Source: Balanoglossus misakiensis
Taxonomy: Eukaryota; Hemichordata
Length of the DNA: 64,000 bases
Reading direction: 5' to 3'
NCBI GenBank assembly: GCA_040954595.2
Contig: CM082580.2
Coordinates: 2,852,001-2,916,000, forward strand
How positions within the stretch are numbered: position 1 is the first letter of the stretch; every line of letters starts with the position of its first letter. This document shows positions 26,965 to 40,700 of the stretch, one piece after another. The position numbers and the translations under genes are program-made. The notes beneath the pieces were generated by a model, which ran no database searches, was not told the origin of the DNA, and saw only the letters and a program-made list of their open reading frames with translations.

Positions 26965-27017
26965 GTGATCAGGAAGACAGCAACGTCACCGTGCGCGTGC
27001 GCAGTATGACGAAAATA

Positions 27018-30000
27018 CTACAAGCACTTTCGATGGACGACAGCGGGACCGCATTCTTCATACTCTTGTTTGGTAATCCACATTTGCTGAAAGGTTGTAA
27101 GTGAAGCCAAAATGGAACCGCCAATCCAGACTGAATACTTCCTCTCGGGCGGTGCTACAATTTTGATTTTAATGGCGGTTGGGGCTAGCGAGGCGATTTC
27201 TCTTTGCAATCTGTCAGCCATCCCAGGATACATTGTGCTACCACCTGATAGAACAGTATTGGAAAAGAGATCTTTACGGATATCCACTGCACACCTCATA
27301 ACACTGTTGTAAACATTTTCATGGATTCCAGCAATTTCCATTCCTGTCACGAATAACAATAGTGAAAAAAGTACGTACATGTATCAATAAATTAATATCA
27401 AATATAATTAGCAGGGACTTTATATTGTACTAAAGCATATTAGGGCCGACCTTATGGCAAGTAAAAAAAATCAAGTAATAACAACTGTGAAAAAAACTGT
27501 TTCTACGAGATTGAATCTTGTAAAAACGAGTTTTTGATAGTCCTAAAACAAGTTAGGAGGTCATCAGGCGGAATTAGGGTAGAGTTCACCAAAAGAAGGC
27601 GCATTTAATGGACAAATTTATTCAGTTTCTATCATATCGATATTTCTCAACTTTCCCTGAATCTATCCTTGTGGTCCTCATAGGGGCGCAGGGGCTGCAG
27701 TCGAACCAGACCCTTTCAAATCAGGTTTGCTGTATGAGGCCGAGTTCAACCCTTCCCGACTGAAGCCACAACAGATTACTCCACTTTGTTATATTAAAAG
27801 TTGCCCAAGTGGATGAATTTCGTGTCAGAATTCAAAGTTGCGACGATTATTGATAAAAAATGTATTGTATTCTATTTTTGACTTGATAGGTTGGACGATC
27901 ATGCTTCCATCGTAATGACCACAATCAAGAAGTTGTAATAACGCGGAGATTAAATTTTCGAAAAAACGAATATTAAAAGTCGTAATTACGATATTTTAAT
28001 TTTATTTGACAAAATGGCCCCGATACGCTCCGCGTTTAGGCCTACAGCTTCAAATTTGCAAACTCACACTCCAGCAGTTTAGACTAACTAATAATTAGGC
28101 AACCCCAATAAAGCTTATTAGAATATATTGTGACATGTACAAATCTTACCGAGAAAATTTGGTTGAAACAACGCCTCAGAACAACGGAACCGCTCGCTTC
28201 CAATAGTGATTACCTGTCCGTCGGGCAGTTCATATTTCTTTTCAAGGGCAGAATTCGAAGCAGCAGAAGTCATTTCATTGTCAAAATCCACGGCAACGTA
28301 GCATAGCTTTTCCTTGATGTCACGAACAGTCTCTTTTTCAGCTGTTGTTGTCAAGGAATAACCACGTTCACTTAGAAGCTGCATCAAATAGTTGGTTACG
28401 TCTCGCCCTGCAAGATCGAGACGTAGAATGGCGCGCGACAGCGGATAGCCTTCATAGACTGGCACTGAGTGAGTAACACCGTCCCCGCAGTCCATTACAA
28501 TTCCAGTTGTACGACCGGATGCGTAGAGTGATAAAACTGCTTGGATAGATACATACATAGCGCAGGTGTTGAAAGTTTCAAACATTACCTGCAGACAAAA
28601 TAATAAAGAACAATAATAGTTCGTGTGTACGTTTCCAGTCACACACATGGTTTCTCAGTAGGAAGATCAAATGGGCGCTCTTTTTTCGCGTGTGCCACCC
28701 ACTGAAAATCTGTGATTGACTAGATCTCAATTTGCCATGGTAACTGTTGCTAAATATACATAGGTGACCATATACCTGTCATAACATCAAATGATAGGGG
28801 TTGTGAGCACGCCAGAAAATCCATCCCATATAAAACACCAAACTGATGTTATGACATACCTTTAACTGGAACCTAACCCGTCAATCAAAGGCATGAAAAA
28901 TGACCACCCTATGCATTGATAATATGCGTTTAAATGGATGAGATCAAATATGATGGTCCTTGATGAAAAGACTGAGGTAGTTCACTTTTCATCGCATTTA
29001 ACAAGAGATGTGACTAAGCTCGACATTCCAAAGAACAGTAAAGTCAATGTTAATCCGTACTCGGTGTGCCGCCCCTTTTCGCATTATACAAAATCGGTAA
29101 AATTCGGTATCCCGACTACCAGCTTAAGAAACTTCAATCAGTTGAGAATGCGGTTGCATGCCTTGTATAACACGTACTAAGAAATGTGAACAATATCACG
29201 CCCCCTTTTCCAACTTCATCGGTTGCCAGTGAAAGAAAGAATCAAATTCTAAATTGTGTTTTACTTTTTGTCGTTCAAAATTCTTCGTAGCGAATGTCCA
29301 CAGTATTTGCAATCATTAGAAGATGTACATACCGCTGATCGGGCTCTCCGTTCATCTAAAAACAATTCTCTTTAATAATACCAGGAGCGACACCAGGACC
29401 ACTACAATTAATTATGGCAATCGCGCAGTTTCAGTTGCTGCATCATTGTTCTGGAATGAGCTTTCTTTCTTGGTTGCTCTTGTGGGTCTTTTGTACATCG
29501 TCTTAAAACCCGTCTTTTTAGGGAGTCATATAGTACATATCTGTGATTTTTATCTGTATTTTATCGTAGTGTGAAGAGCACTGAGACATAGTGTAGTGCG
29601 CTTTTTAAGAAATAAATATTATTGGTGGTGTAACCTCGGCATACCATACAGCATGTCGTTTAATTATGCTAATGACACATCGAAGCTGGGATGAATATAC
29701 CTAACGTCGGGGTATTAGTCCAAGATAGAAATGAGAACGTTCTAGACCGAACTTGAATTCAATTTTGAACAATAGCAATGCTGACTACACAGGCTGTGGT
29801 ACTTAATCATGCAAAGCAGTACGTTTCGAACCGAGAACTACAGCATATACAGAAAGTTCAGCCATCACTGTATTGCATCGATGCAGTATTAACCACGCAG
29901 GATAGTATAAGGATAAGCGTGCGGTTTGTCCCTATGACAGTCATAGAAAACGAACCAGAAAAACACACACACACAAAGTTATAGAGTTCGCTTGAAGGCA

Positions 30001-31554
30001 GTAGTTACATTATGTATCTGTATTTAGTGTATTACAAACCTGTGTCATCTTCTCTCGGTTGGTTTTTGGATTTAATGGCACATCTGTCAGCAAGACTGGA
30101 TGCTCCTCTGACGCAACACGTAATTCGTTGTAAAATGTGTGGTGCCATATCTTCTCCATATCATCCCAATTAGTGATCATGCCGTGTTCAATCGGGTATT
30201 TTAATGCCAGGATTCCCCTTTTGCTCTGTGCTTCGTCCCCTACGTAGCTGTCTTTCTGACCCATACCGACCATCACACCCTGATAAACCGAAATAAACCA
30301 ATATGCATGGAAACGCCTTCTCTATTCAGAGAAATGTGGAAGCCGACCTCGGCTGCAGTTCAAGCGGAATGGATTTTCCAAAGAAACTTGATGTGATGAA
30401 CACTATTCACTCCATGAAGACGAACAAATTTGGTCACCAAATTCGGGCATAAAATATACGCGGCTATAAAATAGCATGATAAGCCGAAGAGATATACGTT
30501 GTCTTCGCTTGTGCCCCGTCTTTGCAGTTCCCATTCTGCGCCTGCCGCCTGGAACATGAACAGCAAAGACGGAGCACAGGGGGCGGAGTTCCGATTTTCC
30601 CCACCTGTCTTATCATTTGCTAATCCAGAATACAAGCTATCGAATTTCCAATTAAGCACCTGCTAACGATAGCGAGTACTGGGTATAACTTCTTTTACCA
30701 AGTGAGCACTGACCGATATTTACTTTATCCGTGGATGGGGCACACAGATTAAGTCGTTAGCAGCCCCCTGCTTCGACAAACCGGCACACAGATTGATAGT
30801 TGCATGCATTTTAAACAGCTATTTGTGCACGTGCGTAGATTAATCTAGTGTGAATCTCCATTTTTTTTGTCATTGTTTTTTTTTTTTTTTTTGTATAAAA
30901 CTTCACTGGGAACGTCTCCTTTGCCATATCTCTGGATATATGAAGGGGGTTACCGTGGAAACAGTGATGATCTTACATCGCTGAAGCTTAAAAATATTCG
31001 CGGTGAATGTACTTTCCGCAATATCACAGTTTAGGGCCTATATTTTCGAATCCCTAGCGTTTTGTCATCATTAAACACCGTGGATTCGGTTTGACCGTGT
31101 CAGATGTCATTACCATTGACGTAATATACATACAACTTGCCGTTTGAGAATGACTCACTCTACCTGAATCATATAATTTCTTCTCCATCACGTGACCCGC
31201 CTCTAGTAAGAGAATACGCGACTAGACTACCAAATTAAGGACGGACATCATAAAAATAAGATTCCGTAGATATTTTCTTACATGTGTTTTTCTCGCCTAC
31301 TATCTATATCATCCCGATAAATATTACACTGTATTCAAACCTTTGACGACACTGTTTCATTCTCGTTGTATTCATACTTTCTACCTGAATAACGAATGGT
31401 ACCGCTATCGTGCAAATGCAATTCTTACCTGGTGTCGAGGCCTGCCAACTATCGAAGGGAAGACTGATCGCGGAGCATCATCTCCGGCAAAACCGGCTTT
31501 ACACATACTCGAACCATTATCTATAACCAATGGCGAGATATCGTGATCACACAT
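27018..31554 (-). CDS. divergent actin
   Basis: Full-length actin on the minus strand, four coding exons: 31429-31554, 30040-30279, 28150-28588, 27018-27343. The CDS is 1131 nt (376 aa, the usual actin length). Introns fall after codons 42 and 122 and within codon 269, i.e. the conserved positions 41/42, 121/122 and 267/268 of animal actins; the usual 327 intron is absent. The D-loop ([20 protein letters not shown]), YPIEHG (methyl-His), [30 protein letters not shown] and C-terminal HRKC are conserved. It is unusually diverged elsewhere: phosphate loop NGSSMCK instead of NGSGMCK, second loop MDCGDG instead of [14 protein letters not shown] instead of GYALPHAI, and a final Leu instead of Phe. 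The open frame and good splice sites argue for a working gene, possibly tissue-specific; no isotype is assigned. Confidence 0.95.
28668..28783. mobile_element. GGTATACGGTCACCT-end MITE (partial copy)
   Basis: The reverse-orientation segment CGCGTGTGCCACCCACTGAA then AATCTGTGATTG, then AGATCTCAATTTGCCATGGT and a degenerate end AGGTGACCATATACCTG, matches the element at 46646-46827. It is in actin intron 2. Confidence 0.75.
28940..29580 (+). pseudogene. non-LTR retrotransposon 3' end (L2/CR1-like), decayed
   Basis: On the plus strand, antisense to actin inside its intron 2, broken frames encode [18 protein letters not shown] (the post-catalytic K-T-E-V-hydrophobic-F block), a degenerate VENAVACLV...[10 protein letters not shown] segment, and [19 protein letters not shown], the conserved C-terminal region (usually YG-RAFSVAAP-LWN-LP). 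Several stops and frame breaks show it is dead. Confidence 0.75.
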
Positions 31555-32061
31555 GGCCGTTGCTGATGGCAGGATCTGCAAGAAAGAGAAAGGCGCTAGG
31601 CGGGGCGCGGCAGTGTCGGAAGCGACAGTGGATGGAACATGTGATGTGTATAAATTATGTATCAAGGGCCTCACTGATGTCATGATTGAAGGATATATAT
31701 ATTTATGGCGGTGGATTGCACGTGATCATTGAAAATGTTTCTTCTTCTTTTTCTAGAATCTTTGGTTGTTCCTCAGATTTACTCTTCCCAGGGTGATATA
31801 TCGTACTGAATATAAATTAATGAAGATAAAAAAACGGTCTGGTCAATTAGACAAGGAATTGGAACACGATGCACACTGATGTGAATACAGTGAACATAAA
31901 CCAACCTGCTCAAATCCTACTTGGAATTTTCGTCAACAACACAGGATTTTGAGTGCTTTCACATATTAAAGCCCGTGAGATTCAACCTTGCTGTTTAACA
32001 TACTTCAAATGTGCATATTTAATGGACTTTTGTAATATTGTGATTTGTTGTCCGAGCATCA

Positions 32062-32100
32062 TGTGTTAATTTTATTACACCATAGGCCCTATGGTGTAAT
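32062..32100. repeat. perfect 19-bp-arm palindrome
   Basis: AATTTTATTACACCATAGG, one C, then its exact reverse complement. The flanking sequence at 32110-32240 resembles 23280-23420 (TTTTGTCAAAAATAAGTG-like, then CTTGATATA), so it may mark one edge of a dispersed element. Confidence 0.75.
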
Positions 32101-34467
32101 AAAATTAAATTTCAGGAATTTTCGTTTTTCTTTAATTTTTGGCCATTTTGTCATAAATAAGTGTTGATCTTGATATATTATCATGAAATATCATTTAATA
32201 GACATAATTAAAAGTATATATGAGATTATTTAAAACTTAATTTTTTTTATCCAGGTGTAGCTCATGTGCCTCGAAGCCATGGATGCAGGATATGGGCGGT
32301 GTGTTACTGTTCACTTTCATGACTGATCAATATACACCCACATACATACAGTACATACCACATACATCTCATTAAATGCTCTTAATGTTTATTTTTGACA
32401 AAAACTATAATAACACATTACATAATGCAAATATCACGTTCATACTTAGGATAAATACAAAGTTCATACTCCTTTGTCTGACATTAGATACTAACACTAC
32501 AGTTTAGAACATGAACAATCATATTTGTGTGTTTATGATACAACAAACGAATCAATTGCGTTTATTCTCTGTACATACTCAAATTTGTTGGTACAGTGAA
32601 TGTTGTATGTAAGCATTGAACCCAGATTATTGGAACCAAACAACACGCTGGTTATTGGCTAATGGAATTCTGCCATTTGTGTAACTAACATGACTTATGA
32701 AGGTGAAAACAATAACTAGAGTGGTAGTGCAAACAAAACTTAAAAGCCTACGAGGTATTTACACCTAAAAGAAAACAGTTGGCGAAATTCCAATAGCATT
32801 TTTTTCACCTCAAGCAAAATATTCACAAAAAAGGCTAGTGCAGACATAATAAACACAAGATGAGCGTAAAAAGTTGTACCAATCACAGTAACTATCCAAT
32901 CACTTTGGCAGGTATTTTTCAGAACTTGGGAAATGTATTTTAACAAGAATAATAATGAAACTTTTCATTCACAAAATTCACTTGTATATTAGCACACTTG
33001 TATATTGCTCATTTCTCACGACTTTCTCTCAAAATCTTGGTGAGAAAGACAAATGTATTCTCTCCAGGCAATAGTAGCACCTTGTTTGTCTTGCTAACCA
33101 AAAAGGCATCTAGAGTATATACCAAATATCACTGCAATTTGAGAATTGACCAATCATATTTTTATACAAAAATAGAAAATAGGATATTAGCTAACAAAGA
33201 AAATATCCAAAAGACTTCTTCCAAAAGGAACCCAAGTATCATACAGATCAAAATAGGAAAAACTGTCAAGATCAAAACAAAAGTCATGTGACATACCAAA
33301 TAGGCAAATTTCAACAGGAAAACATGTAGGGTTTTGCAAAATGGGCTAAAAACCACTGAATTTTCAAAGGTCCTTGAAAAAAAGGGTGTAACATGACCAC
33401 TGCATCATAATGATTGTGTACTGTACATGATCAGGTTTCCCTATACCACTGTCCAGAGTTTTAAGAAAATATATACTTTTGTGGATTTAGGACTTATATA
33501 ATTGACAGAAAAACTGCAATTCCTGAAAGTGCCTATTTGTTATGTCACATCCTTAGAACAGAAAATAGCCACCTTTATGGTATCTCCATCAAGTCTGCTG
33601 AAGGTACTTGAATTCCAAAATGGATCTGACAATGTTTCTAGTACAGTATTTGTCTGGAAGTATGACATGCATGTATACCCTGTAGTGAGTGAAATTAGTT
33701 GAAATATATTTGAGAAATGGTTCCCGACATGAAAAAAAATCGCAACAAAATAGCTGCCAGGTGGACATATTGGATCATATCATGACACGTACCGGTACCT
33801 GTTCAGAGGGCCTAAGCAGAGATTAGGTTATCTGTCCAAGTACAAATGGTTTCTGAAAAGTCAAATATCCACCCTGTCATTTGGTGAAATTTTGAAAGGT
33901 TTTATAGTGATATCACATAATTGGTGCAGAATTGTTAACAAAAGCATGCTTACCTATATATTTTGACTTGCCGCAAAATTCAACCTAAATTGGTTGAAAA
34001 TTGAGGAAGTTGATGGGTTCTGAACATTTTCACAATACCAAGGAATCGCATACGCATAGAAAACAATGCAACTGAAAGATTTTGCACGTGCAATAGTGCG
34101 TGTTTGAGCAATAGCAACCAATGTGTGCTTTGAATCCTTCAATATCACCTTACGGTAGAATGCGCCTCAAAAATTAAAGTTTTAAACTTTCTCTCAAATT
34201 TTGCCCAATACAACTTTAGGATATTCGCTTTTGAAATTGAGAATAAAATTTGGAAGTGCGTAAAATTTGGAATGAGAGAGTAAAATTGGCTGAAATTATC
34301 TCAATATCAAACTCTGTGTCCAAGTCTATGGAGACAATTTAAAGTAGCAATTTTCATGACAGCAAGACAGTGAACTTCCAGTTTTCTTTTTTGATTTTGA
34401 AAAGACTTCCCAGACGCTTTAATATAACAAAGACTTGGAAGGTTTGGTGGAATATCATTTTTGTACC

Positions 34468-34699
34468 TTAAAGGGACAAAGTCTCTCTCTCGCTGCCCTT
34501 TTTCCATTAATTATGTTTGATACAAGACACCGTTTATGTTATTCTACATATGGATATATAGTGAATCAACGTTCGACCACACACAACTTCCATCCCGTTT
34601 GTAGGATATTAGAGTAAAAATCTCGCCAAAATGAATAAACAGTAGAGACCGATTATTCATTTTGGCGAGTTTTTCACTCTTGTGATTTTGTCCCTTTAA
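34468..34699. mobile_element. TTAA-AGGGACAAAG hairpin MITE (copy 3, internally deleted)
   Basis: Both ends are intact (TTAAAGGGACAAAGTCTC and TTTTGTCCCTTTAA) but the element is only ~232 bp. The right half lacks the TTGATACAAGACACCG mirror, so it is a deletion derivative. Confidence 0.9.
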
Positions 34700-35700
34700 C
34701 AGTCATGACTGACTATGGTATGATTCTCTCAGCAGATCATTGCTCCTCCTGTAATTGGCATTGAAGAAAACCACCTGCAGTCTAAATTGCCCTGCTTATG
34801 TCAAGTAAAATATCTTTCCTGAATTTCATGCATACATGAACTTCTTCCTTCCTCCCAATGTCCAACCTTTCGCAATTTTTACTTTGACAGCATCACATTC
34901 TGAATTTATAATTATACTGTTAATATCATGATTAATAAGTAAGTAAGCTAACATGACTACTGTTTACATGCAAGTTTTGTCTAAATTTTATAAAATATGA
35001 AATTCAGCAGGTTCACAGACATTGACACAGCACAAATGTTAGTGGAGCATACATACAAGCTTCATTTCTGTAAAAGTTCACACAAGATATGCTATGGTAA
35101 TATTTTCAACAGATGAATGGTCAGGTGGCATGCACTCATGGAATTTGGTTCAGCAGTTCTCGAACCTACTACTCACTAGGAAGTTTGTTTCGTTCCTATT
35201 ATCTGTTATTTGTGTCTTTGTTCTTGTAATGTGCCTTTAAGGATGTACGCGCAGAACTTACACTGGTAAACAGTGCGCATGTGTCTCTTTCTCATAGGAT
35301 TACATCGATAATTGCTAGAAAACATACTTCTACTATTGTCATTTACACAAAATTTTCCACATGGCTCATTCCAGTAAAACTAAATTCGGTCATATAAAAT
35401 CATATGGTCACCACGCTCTATTTTGAGATAAATTTCGTTAAAATTTTTGCCCATAGACAAACCACTGGTGAAAAATGCTGAGTCAGCAGTTTTCTTCTAT
35501 TATCGACTAAATTCATGGCTCTGTATTTCAAAAACAAGCGCGGTGACCCCTATATTTTATTACGGATTTTCATTAAACATAGAATTACAAAGGAGAATCC
35601 AAAAACCCACAATTAAAAGAAACGACAATACTTTCAATTTTACTGAACGTACATCCTTAATGATAGGCAAATTATATTCTACATGTATAAGTAAATATTT

Positions 35701-36007
35701 AAGCAATAAAACACCCCCAGCCATGGTATACCTCGAGATTTTGACAAGTTCACGACATATACGCACGAGCGTGGAGTTGAACTGGTCAAAATCGAGTGGT
35801 ATACCATGGCTGGGGGTGTTTTATTGCTATTATATTATACCAGTATATTGAAACTTTGCATAAAACATTTTAAAAAGGCATTTTCTTTGACTATGAGTTT
35901 TGCGTGATATATGACTGTGGTATGTGACGAATATATCACAGTCACGTGTCGTGTCTCGACCAATAAAATAGCGTGATTTACACCATCAATATACTGGTAT
36001 AATATAA
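35701..36007. mobile_element. AAGCAATAAAACACCCCCAG hairpin repeat (copy 1)
   Basis: The hairpin starts AAGCAATAAAACACCCCCAG then CCATGGTATACC, and is followed by its mirror. A second inverted pair, TATTATACCAGTATATTGA ... TCAATATACTGGTATAATA, completes the element. Nearly identical to 52117-52439. Confidence 0.88.
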
Positions 36008-37740
36008 AAGAATATTTATGCTATACTTTCAGCTGTATTGTAGGATTTCTCCTTAAAGGGACAGAGTCACCCACTTTTATATTGCACATTGATTTGTTGT
36101 TACAATTCAAATCACACCCTGTATATGGATTTAAACACATGAATTCTTCAATCATTCAATCATTGCTCTGTCTCAATGTCCAGTGTTCTATGTTGTATGG
36201 TTGACATTTGCAAATTACCAATCAAATTACCAGCCTAAGATTTGCTATGTGACGGGTGAAGAATGTGGAAGTCATTCTTGTTTAGCCAGAGCTTGACTTC
36301 AGCTCCATGATGTACACAAAGAAGAACTCAGGCAGATTTTGCTGGGAAACTGCAGAAATATGCATCATTAGAATTAGCCAATCACTGATCATTTCACACT
36401 GTCCTCAGTACAGTACAACATGTTTACAACATGTTGGTTCGGACATGCACTTTCATGTTTTACTTCATTGTATTTTATGTATGAGCACACACTCAAAATA
36501 AAGGTTAATCAATAATTAATATTAATATATTAATATTATAAGGAGATTTCTTGGGCCCTTGTACAAACCAAACCGCATAAAACACCAAATGAGCAGTTTC
36601 TGAGAAACAGATTTTTTAAACAAAAATAAAGTTGCCCCCAAAATACATTATTGACACTTTCTACATACATAAATACACACATACACATGCATATACAAAT
36701 ATCAAATGTGAGTTAAAAATGTGACAGACAATTTTGTTGACAGAAGTGAAAGCAATATTTATGTTTACACTATTAAACTCAGCCCTTGTCACTGTTCACA
36801 GCATTCATACAGATGCTGGTGGCACAGACAGAAATTTCAGAGTCTGTCACAACTCAGTGTCCAAAGCTTTGTGAAGTAGAGATCTGTTCTCACAGCCCTG
36901 GAATACAAATCTCTACAACAGCCACTGTAACAAGCCTTGCCTTACACCACAGGGTCGTATCGGGGTTGGTGGAGGGCAAGTCACAGGAGTAAAATTGTTT
37001 TGCTTACATGTATCAATAAGTAGAAAATGTTAATTTTGTTCATGGAAAGCACATCACAGAAGTAGGGAATTGCAGATCATTCTTCATAAAGTAATGATAT
37101 GTTAATAAGCTGTCTTGAAAATTAAAACACTGGTCAATGGAACAAAGTAAATCAAGCTAATTTCATAATGGAGCATCGTGCATGCAGTCACTTATTTTAG
37201 AGCCTGATAAAAACAACCCATGTTTCAATACACTCATAGAACACTGTATGTGACAAACAGATTACGAAACCTTTTTTGTCAAATCATTGCTCTACTCCTC
37301 ACAATGTGACGTCTATCTCTTGGTTCCTACATAGCATTTATGTACTTCCTAGCTTCGATCAGCAGAGCTATTTCTTCAGGTACAAATTTCAACAGTAGTT
37401 TGACTTTTGGACAGAAGAGCATGTACTTTTGATCATTTTCCTATGAACAGTGAGAATGGAATGTTTTTTCAGAATGACACACAGATAACTGCAATACATA
37501 TTCATAATTTGTGACTATGATCTTTCAAAAGATTTATAGCATATGATATATTCTAAAATGTGCTTCAACACTTAAAATGCCAATAATAATTATATTATTT
37601 CATATATCTAAATTCAATCTCACAATACTCTGACAATATATTAGTCTAGATAAGCCATAACAATACATGAATTATAACATTGACTCTTACTCCAATGTCC
37701 TGTAAGAAGAAACTCCAAAGTTTTTGTAAGCGCTGTAATG

Positions 37741-40700
37741 TTAGTGGTTGGCATTACAATTGTCATGGACTTTGCCGTTGTTGGTTGGTTCGTCTTCATC
37801 AGAGCTTGTCTCCTCACAATCGCTACGGTCATCTTTCTCAACCTGAAAAATACAGCGGTCAGGTACTCATGTTAAAGCAACCGTCACACACTATGTTAGG
37901 CTCGTTTTTCTTTACTTTAAATGATGTGCATATGTACATTATGGTACAGTGTCTTGTACCAAATTTGCATGAAATTAGTCCAGGCATGTCTGAGTAATGG
38001 CTTTGAACAGACACAGCACAAAAATTCACCTTCTCAACACACTCGTATAATATTAAATGCCTCAGCCCTCATGTTAAGGCAAGGCTGATTTTGGTAACAC
38101 TTATTAAAGGGACAAAGTCTCTCTCTCGCTGCCCCTTTTCCATTCATTATGTTTGATACAAGACACCGTTTATGTTATTCAACATGTGGATATAAAGTGA
38201 ATCAACGTTCAACCACACACAACTTCCATCCCACTTGTAGACACAACAGTGCAAAATTTGCCAAAATGAATAATCGGTCTCTACCATTTATTCATTTTGA
38301 GCGAGTTTTTACTCTCATATCCTACAAATGGGATGGAAGTTGTGTGTGGCCGAACGTTGATTCACTATATAACCACATGTACATAAACATAAACAGTGTC
38401 TTGTATCAAACATAATCAATGGAAAAGGGGCAGTGAGAGAGAGACTTTGTCCCTTTAAGCTCACTGCTTTATAAGTATCCTAGAGTAGAAAATAGGCTAA
38501 TGTTCTATGCAACATGTTGTGGATGAACTCACCTTGCCAGAACGCAAAGCCTTGAAAACCATTCGTACGATGATGGAGAACCAGAAGATGTGTAAAAGTT
38601 GCAAGACAGAAAGAAGCCCATTGAAAATCCACCAGGACGTGTATGGACCAATGATATCACGGCTTTCTATGGCTGCACTCTTTAAAACACTGCAAAGTGA
38701 AACAAAATTGTGTTTTGTCAGTATATACTGTAAAACACTTTATTTTCGCGAGTTGAAATTTTCGCGATATCGAGAGAGGCCACTGTTTCGCGAGTATTAA
38801 TTTTCGCGTTCTCTTATTTCATTCACTGCATCGTTATCTTAAAAAAAATTATGTGACTTTTTATTTTTACGCTATTTTGGCTCTTGCGTATTTCGCAAAA
38901 ATTTATTGCTCGCGAAAATAAAGTGTTTTACAGTAGTTTACTTTTATGTATGTGTGTGTGTGGGGGGGGGGGGCAGCATTATTGGACCATCACGTGTGTG
39001 TTTTTGTCTCAAAGATTGCATGGTACACTACACTGTACAGTTGTGTTGCCTGGCTCATGGCTCTCTTTGCCTATGTCTGTCCTGCGTTAGTAGTACATGT
39101 TTATTGGTAGATTTGTTGAGTGCATATATGGGCGGTCGGAACAAACACATAATACACTAAGATATTCTAGACAGAATTAATAAGCAAGGTGCCATTTATT
39201 GGTACATGCTGGTGAGCTTATTGCAACTGACTGAAATGTAAACACGAGCAGCCGGGATCGAGCATTAAACATGCAGCAGACGACAAAATGTGACAAGACG
39301 GGCATCGCGCATGGCAAAGTGTCAAATATTCCCACAGAGCAGTTCCAAAATAAAACGTCTGCAAATTCTACCTTGTTTTCATTTTATTTATTTGGTTTAA
39401 CCCCACATTTTCCCTGTTGCATGCTGATTCGGGGGCCCGTATTAAGCATGATATTATAATATAATTTCAAATATTTGCACTTACTGCAGAGGAAATATCA
39501 TCAGCCTTGTTACAAAAAACACTATGCCAAAGCAGAGGAAGAGAAGATCACAGATTTTCTGGAACTTGCCATAGTTGGTCATCTTAGCAGCCTGAAAGAA
39601 AAAAGATTGTGGAAAAAAGTTGATATGTGTAGTGTAGGTCATAATTACTGCAGAGAAATTAGTTGAAACTTGCCTCCCAGAATGTCTAGTCACTGCAACG
39701 GTTCTTGTCTACTCATTATAATGATACATAACAATCCAAGAATGTGAATAAGTTTAGCACACATCTGATCTGGTGTTATGAAACTTTTCACGTCTGGTGC
39801 CATTCAGATATGCCGTAACCAATAAAATACATGAAGTGTGTTCTATAGGAAAGTGACAGTTTTACAATGGTTCATATCTAGTGCACTTGAATCAGTACTA
39901 GAATGTGTGTTAATGTTAGATGAACAAGTTCTGACACACTCGTGGACATTTATGGAGTATATGATCAGATCAAGATCTTCCCTGCGAAAACGATCAACAG
40001 CAACTACCGGTAAACTCTGTTTATGATCGATATGCACAGCGTTCTTAGAAAGAGTGTGACTTTTAGTCTCTCACCTCCAGGAGAATGTCGGAACAATCGT
40101 GAACCACCATAACCAGCGATCCAATTCGTATCATATTGACTGTCCAGGAAAAGCTGATCAACATGATAGTCACAAGGTGATGAATAAACATCTGCATGAA
40201 ATCCTACAAGACAAATACAGTTGTAGTATATGTGAGGTCAACACTTTGCCAGTTTCAACCATTATTCAGGGTTGAAAAGAACTAATATGTTTCATGAAAC
40301 TTTCTCAAGTGTGGACCGTGTATAGATGCATGCACATGCACATACAGAAAAGGAAAACCGTGAATTGAATTACAGTAGAACTGACTGTAATTCTGTGAAA
40401 TTTCAACATAAAGATACAAAAGTGTGATTAATCTTGACAGTTAACTTGGCAAGGAGCGCTCAAAAATATAATTGGCCATATAGAATTCATGACCCCTAAT
40501 TAACCTTACATCCTGGTATTTTGGTTGGCAATTAATCCACCATTTTGATTTCAAACTCTGTAACAGCCAAAGCTACACTTAAGGGAGACATACCGAATTT
40601 TGAAGCAAAAAAATACCATGTACCAAGACAATACCATGATGCAATCATCTGAAGTCATGAAAAATGGCTCTTTCATATACTTTTAAAAATTATTTTCTCA

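Larger units (their letters stand above)
24403..27017. other. intergenic: G6PD upstream to actin 3' flank
   Basis: Contains the G6PD 5' flank (a GC-rich patch CTCCCGGGGACGGACTGC near 24543 may be part of the promoter), a small reverse-transcriptase fragment at 25375-25450, and a GA/GACA microsatellite at 26566-26630. No other gene was recognised. Confidence 0.5.
31555..37740. other. large intergenic region: actin upstream to ceramide synthase 3' end
   Basis: About 6 kb with no recognisable gene. Holds the actin 5' flank, a perfect palindrome at 32062-32100, a MITE at 34468-34699 and a hairpin repeat at 35701-36007. Stretches 32300-34400 and 36010-37700 are AT-rich; short frames there lack any domain or splice pattern that I can recognise. 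Confidence 0.5.

Noticed and set aside
30360-30659. A 99-aa minus-strand ORF in actin intron 1
   Set aside because: No family recognised and it lies wholly within an intron; likely chance.
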